Assembly (NCBI GenBank): GCA_031286045.1
Contig: JAITVA010000085.1
Coordinates: 1-35,040, forward strand
Reading direction: 5' to 3'
DNA: 35,040 nucleotides
From: Propionibacteriaceae bacterium
Lineage (GTDB): Bacteria > Actinomycetota > Actinomycetes > Propionibacteriales > Propionibacteriaceae
Shown: piece after piece, positions 31,058 to 35,040 of the stretch
How the letters are laid out: each line of letters opens with the position of its first letter
Position numbering within the stretch: the first letter of the stretch is position 1
The notes under the pieces: generated by a model
The model's input: only the letters and a program-made list of their open reading frames with translations
The model's database searches: none
What the model was told of the DNA's origin: nothing
Made by a program: the position numbers and the translations under genes

Positions 31058-32788
31058 ATGGCCGACTCACAGCACGATCACTGTGACTGGAACAGTCCCA
31101 CATGGTGGCGTCAGGCCGTCGTTTATCAGATTTACCCACGATCTTTCGCAGACTCCAATGGTGACGGCCTTGGCGATCTGGGTGGCATCATCTCACGGGT
31201 GCCTTATCTGGTCGAGCTGGGAGTCGACGCCGTTTGGCTGTCCCCTTTCTATCCCTCCGCCTTGGCCGATGGCGGTTACGACGTGGACGATTACCGTGAC
31301 GTCGATCCGCGCATCGGCACGATGGATGACTTCGACGCGATGGCGACGGTCCTGCATGAGGCGGGCATCAAACTCTTCGTCGACATCGTGCCTAATCATT
31401 CTTCCAATCGACACATCTGGTTCCAGGCCGCTCTGAACGCGGCGCCCGGCTCACCCGAACGAGACCGCTATATCTTCCGTCGTGGCATCGGGGCGAATCA
31501 CGCCCTCCCGCCCAGCGATTGGCGGGCCGCCTTCGGCGGCAGCACCTGGGAACCGGTGGGTGACGGGTGGTTTTACTTCCATCTCTTCGCCCCTGAGCAG
31601 CCCGATTGGAACTGGCGCAATGATGAGGTCCGCCAAGATTTCTTGACGACACTGCGCTTTTGGTCGGACCACGGGGTGGACGGCTTCCGGGTCGATGTGG
31701 CGATGGCCTTGGCCAAGGGATTCGGGACCGATTTCCCCGACGAGTTGCCCAGCCGCGAGCAGATGGAGGCTGTGCCGATCGGGCCGGACCACATGGTGTA
31801 CGATCGCGACGAGGTCGACGAGATCTACGCCGGATGGCGCGAGGTCTTCAACGAGTACGATCCACCGCGTGTGGCCGTGGCCGAGCTGTGGACCGAGCCG
31901 TCCAGTCGAAAGGCCCGCTACGCCACTGATCGTTCCTTGGGCCAAGCCTTCTACTTCGACATCATCAACGCCGGTTTCAACGCGCTCAAGATCAGGGCTG
32001 TCGTCGATGAGGTCCTAGGCTGGGCCGACCAGTCCGGTTCCTCCTCGACCTGGGTGCTGTCGAACCACGACCAGGTACGCCACGCCAGTCGTTTTGGCTT
32101 GCCAGACGCCGACTCTGACGACATTTGGGCCAATCCTGAGCGTGATCGCCAGTGGTTGCTCTCCCGCGGAACCGCTCCGGTCGAAGACCTTGCCCGAGGG
32201 GCACGGCGGGCAAGGGCTGCTTCGGTCTTCGCGATGGGCCTGCCCGGCAGTCTCTACCTCTACCAGGGTGAGGAACTGGGGCTGCGGGAGGTAGCGGATC
32301 TGCCCGATTCCGCCCGTCAAGACCCGATCTTCTTTCGCAGTCCGGGTCGCCACGTCGGTCGTGACGGCTGCCGGGTGCCATTGCCGTGGACCAGCGACGG
32401 CCCATCCTTCGGTTTTGGAACAGGCCCGGCCCACCTGCCGCAACCGGCTTGGTTCGCCGACTTTGCCGTCAGCGTCGAAGAGGAGGATCCAGACTCGACC
32501 CTTCACCTCTACCGTGAGGCTCTGCGTCGGCGCCGTGAGTTGCAGGGGCCTGAAGTTCTGACGTGGATCGACCACCTAGACGCACCCGAAGTCCTGCACT
32601 TCGAGCGTCCCGGTGGTTGGCAGGTCGTCATGAACGCCGGGGCGGAGCCATGCCCGTGGGAGAAGCTCGGTTTGAGTGCTCGGCCATCCCTTGAGCGCAT
32701 CCTCGCCAGCGGTCGGTTGACCGAGGAGGCTTTGCCTGGCGAGACGACTGTCTGGCTGCTCGCGAGAGCCACCGCAACCCTCGGCTGA
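31058..32788 (+). CDS. GH13 alpha-glucosidase / oligo-1,6-glucosidase-like
   Basis: WWRQAVVYQIYPRSFADSNGDGLGDLGGI, GVDAVWLSPFYPS, DIVPNHSS, GFRVDVA, AELWTEP, LSNHDQVRH, YLYQGEELGL. Confidence 0.93.
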   Translation: MADSQHDHCDWNSPTWWRQAVVYQIYPRSFADSNGDGLGDLGGIISRVPYLVELGVDAVWLSPFYPSALADGGYDVDDYRDVDPRIGTMDDFDAMATVLHEAGIKLFVDIVPNHSSNRHIWFQAALNAAPGSPERDRYIFRRGIGANHALPPSDWRAAFGGSTWEPVGDGWFYFHLFAPEQPDWNWRNDEVRQDFLTTLRFWSDHGVDGFRVDVAMALAKGFGTDFPDELPSREQMEAVPIGPDHMVYDRDEVDEIYAGWREVFNEYDPPRVAVAELWTEPSSRKARYATDRSLGQAFYFDIINAGFNALKIRAVVDEVLGWADQSGSSSTWVLSNHDQVRHASRFGLPDADSDDIWANPERDRQWLLSRGTAPVEDLARGARRARAASVFAMGLPGSLYLYQGEELGLREVADLPDSARQDPIFFRSPGRHVGRDGCRVPLPWTSDGPSFGFGTGPAHLPQPAWFADFAVSVEEEDPDSTLHLYREALRRRRELQGPEVLTWIDHLDAPEVLHFERPGGWQVVMNAGAEPCPWEKLGLSARPSLERILASGRLTEEALPGETTVWLLARATATLG

Positions 32789-32799
32789 CTGGCTGGTCG

Positions 32800-33711
32800 T
32801 CAGAGCAGTTCTTTGGCTTTCAACAGTCCCCACAGGCTGGCGTTGACCGGAGTGGGGATACCCGCCTCCTCGCCTAGGCGGTGAACCATGCCGCCGAAGA
32901 TGTCGGTCTCGCAGCGCCGGTGAGCCAAGGTGTCTTGAGCCATTGAGGTGTATTGAGTCGGGCCGAGTCCATCCAACACGTCCAGCCATGAGTCGATGTC
33001 GGATTCGTCCAGGTCGACGCCCTGAGCCCTGGCCACGGCGACGACTTCGCGCTGGGCGGCGATCATCACGTCGCGGGCGGGGCTGGCCGGGTCCTGCACG
33101 ATCCGGTATGGCGCCTCCAGCACGCCTGTGATTTGGTTGACGCCAGTGTTGACCAGAAACTTCCACCACAGCTGTCGTACCATGTCGGTGGGAATCTCAT
33201 AGGCCAGACCCGCCGCGTCGAACAGCCGGGCCAGCCACTGGGCCTGCTCCGAATAAGGCGGCTCGTTGACGGCTTCACCGAAGGCCATCTTTCCCAGGCT
33301 CGAGTATGACACCTCGTGCCCGTGGCGGACAGCGTCGATTCCGAAGGTGATGGAGAGCAGGGGATGGGACTGGGGGTAGGCCTCGGCTATCTGAGCCTCC
33401 GAAGTGATGCCATTCAGCAGCGAGACAATCACGGTGTGATCGCTGATGTGACGACTGACTTGAGGCAATGCCTCAGGCAGAGCCATGTGCTTCACCGCCA
33501 CGATGAGCAGGTCGGCGGGTTCGACCGTGTCATCCGGTGCCACGATGGTGAAGTCGTGGCGTTTGCCGTTGACGGTCACGCCTTCGCGCCGCAGACCTTC
33601 GGCGCGTGCGCCAGTCGCGATCACCCGAACGTCGGTGTCAGGGGCGTCTTGGAGCTTGGCGGCGTAGGACGCTCCCATCGCGCCGAGTCCGATCACAGAT
33701 ATGCGAACCAT
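32800..33711 (-). CDS. panE: 2-dehydropantoate 2-reductase (ketopantoate reductase family)
   Basis: MVRISVIGLGAMGASYAAKL; LLIVAVKHMALPEAL; LWWKFLVNTGVNQITGVLEAPY. Confidence 0.85.
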   Translation of the reverse strand: MVRISVIGLGAMGASYAAKLQDAPDTDVRVIATGARAEGLRREGVTVNGKRHDFTIVAPDDTVEPADLLIVAVKHMALPEALPQVSRHISDHTVIVSLLNGITSEAQIAEAYPQSHPLLSITFGIDAVRHGHEVSYSSLGKMAFGEAVNEPPYSEQAQWLARLFDAAGLAYEIPTDMVRQLWWKFLVNTGVNQITGVLEAPYRIVQDPASPARDVMIAAQREVVAVARAQGVDLDESDIDSWLDVLDGLGPTQYTSMAQDTLAHRRCETDIFGGMVHRLGEEAGIPTPVNASLWGLLKAKELL

Positions 33712-33749
33712 GACAAGTATCTTGCCACAGCCTTTGGTTCCTTGTTTCT

Positions 33750-34442
33750 CTACGGCTGGGTGGTGAGTGCGGCTCGCAGGTAAGGATTGCTCGCTCGCTC
33801 GACCGCCATGGTCGAGGCGGGTCCGTGGCCGGGCAACAGTCGCGCTCGGTCGGGCAGGTCCCACACTGGTCCGCGCAAGGTGCGTGTCATGGTCGCCAGG
33901 TCGCCGCCCGGCAGATCGGTGCGTCCGATGGAGCCAGCGAACAGTGTGTCGCCGGTGAAGATGATCGGCTCGGCTGCGTCGGTCTCGACTGCGAACATGA
34001 CAGAACCGGGGGTGTGGCCAGGGCTCGGTGTGATGGTGACGGCGAACTCGGCCAGATCGAGGGCGGCGTAATGGTCGAGCAGGCAGACCCGGCTCGGTTC
34101 GGTCAGGTCGCGTCGCAGAACGGTCTTGACCAGCATCCCCAACTCAGGCGGCAGCCCCGCGTAGGGATCGCTCAGCAGGTGGCGGTCCTCGCTGCGGATC
34201 CACACCGGAATGGCGTAGTGGTCGGCCACCGGCGCGGCATCCGCGATGTGGTCGACGTGCCCGTGTGTCGCCAAGACCGCGACTGGGGTCAGGTCGTGGT
34301 CAGTCACAATCTGAGTGACGTCGGGAGCAGCGCCCATTCCCGGATCGATGATGAGACATTCTCGACCGTCGTCGCGCGCCAGGACGTGACAATTCGCCTG
34401 CATTGGCCCACACACGACTGTGAACAGAAACATACACAACAC
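33750..34442 (-). CDS. MBL-fold metallo-hydrolase (glyoxalase II-like)
   Basis: ATHGHVDHIADAAPVADHY, SPGHTPGSVMFAV, FTGDTLFAGSIGRTDLPGGD, LPGHGPASTMAVER. Confidence 0.88.
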   Translation of the reverse strand: MLCMFLFTVVCGPMQANCHVLARDDGRECLIIDPGMGAAPDVTQIVTDHDLTPVAVLATHGHVDHIADAAPVADHYAIPVWIRSEDRHLLSDPYAGLPPELGMLVKTVLRRDLTEPSRVCLLDHYAALDLAEFAVTITPSPGHTPGSVMFAVETDAAEPIIFTGDTLFAGSIGRTDLPGGDLATMTRTLRGPVWDLPDRARLLPGHGPASTMAVERASNPYLRAALTTQP

Positions 34443-34722
34443 CTAAAACAAAACGGTCGGGGATTCCGACTTCATGCATGTTACCGCCGATTGTCTCCCA
34501 CAGCGCTTTCAGCACGAAGATGTCCCGTGCGTGCAGTCTATCTCAAAGATAACCGGTGAGGCGTCCTTGTGCCGATCGACCCGGTTTGGCGCCCTGAGGG
34601 ATGAGTCATCCTGGCCTGGGCGGGCGTCGCTCACCGCCGTGACGGTCAGTGCTTGCCTAAGGAACCGATGATCAATCATGCGCCGCCATCTGGGCGCTCG
34701 GACAGGCAATCTTCGACCCGCA

Positions 34723-34854
34723 TATCTAGCGATGGACGTCCAGTCCATGTACGAGACATGGGGATCGAATCTCACCCACCCCAGCGCCCATCTGACGACA
34801 CAGCATTAACCATCGATTCCCCTAGTTCACGGACCAGACGTCTATCGCTAGATA
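34723..34854. repeat. Inverted repeat, 18-bp arms with one mismatch, 96 bp apart
   Basis: TATCTAGCGATGGACGTC (34723-34740) versus reverse complement of GACGTCTATCGCTAGATA (34837-34854). Confidence 0.85.
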
Positions 34855-34921
34855 GGGCGGGACGCAGATCGCTCGTCCCGTCGTCCATACGGCAGCACCG
34901 CTTTCGTCATCAGTTCTTTCA

Positions 34922-34949
34922 GGGTGGGCCTTGTTTGTGGGGCCCACCC
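34922..34949. terminator. Hairpin terminator after the right-edge minus-strand gene
   Basis: GGGTGGGCC-N10-GGCCCACCC. Confidence 0.7.
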
Positions 34950-34960
34950 CAACCTGTGTG

Positions 34961-35040
34961 TCAGTGTAGTTGGCGGCGGCGAATCAACACACCCGCAGCC
35001 ACACACAACATGGCCAAGGCAGCCACACCAAGCAGACCAC
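34961..35040 (-). CDS. C-terminal end of a probable membrane/wall-anchored surface protein, cut off by the window edge
   Basis: Minus strand ends ...GLLGVAALAMLCVAAGVLIRRRQLH*: hydrophobic helix then a basic tail, followed by a terminator. Confidence 0.6.
   Translation of the reverse strand, partial: GLLGVAALAMLCVAAGVLIRRRQLH

Noticed and set aside
34509-34775. 88-aa minus-strand ORF in the right intergenic region
   Set aside because: Arg-rich, runs into one arm of the palindrome, no RBS or recognisable family.

Overview
Actinobacterial window, most like a Propionibacteriaceae-type high-GC genome, made mostly of ordinary housekeeping genes. In order: an ABC exporter whose ATPase gene is broken by an IS3-family element at the left edge; folD and a DUF3017-type gene; an amino-acid ABC transporter; a secreted 5'-nucleotidase; purL; groEL with two CIRCE operators; a CutC-like protein; a cold-shock protein and DUF3027; an NCS2 purine permease; tRNA-Arg(CCT); a MerR regulator; a CpaB/SAF-domain protein; a DUF4192-like fragment; a VIT1-type transporter; leuS; comEA-comEC; holA; an NhaD-like antiporter; a GH13 alpha-glucosidase; a ketopantoate reductase; an MBL hydrolase; and the end of a probable wall-anchored protein. 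The best candidates for undescribed biology are: (1) a composite regulatory site shared by the comEA-comEC promoter and the divergent cpaB-like/DUF4192-like promoter, with two DnaA-box-like 9-mers 31 bp apart, a CTGACAC-N17-ACATNGTYATGR element and apparently leaderless starts; (2) an unannotated 21-codon ORF ending NGWWC, with a strong RBS and a UUCG hairpin, downstream of a MerR gene; (3) a long imperfect palindrome of about 145 bp near the right edge. All assignments were made by reading the sequence; no searches were run.
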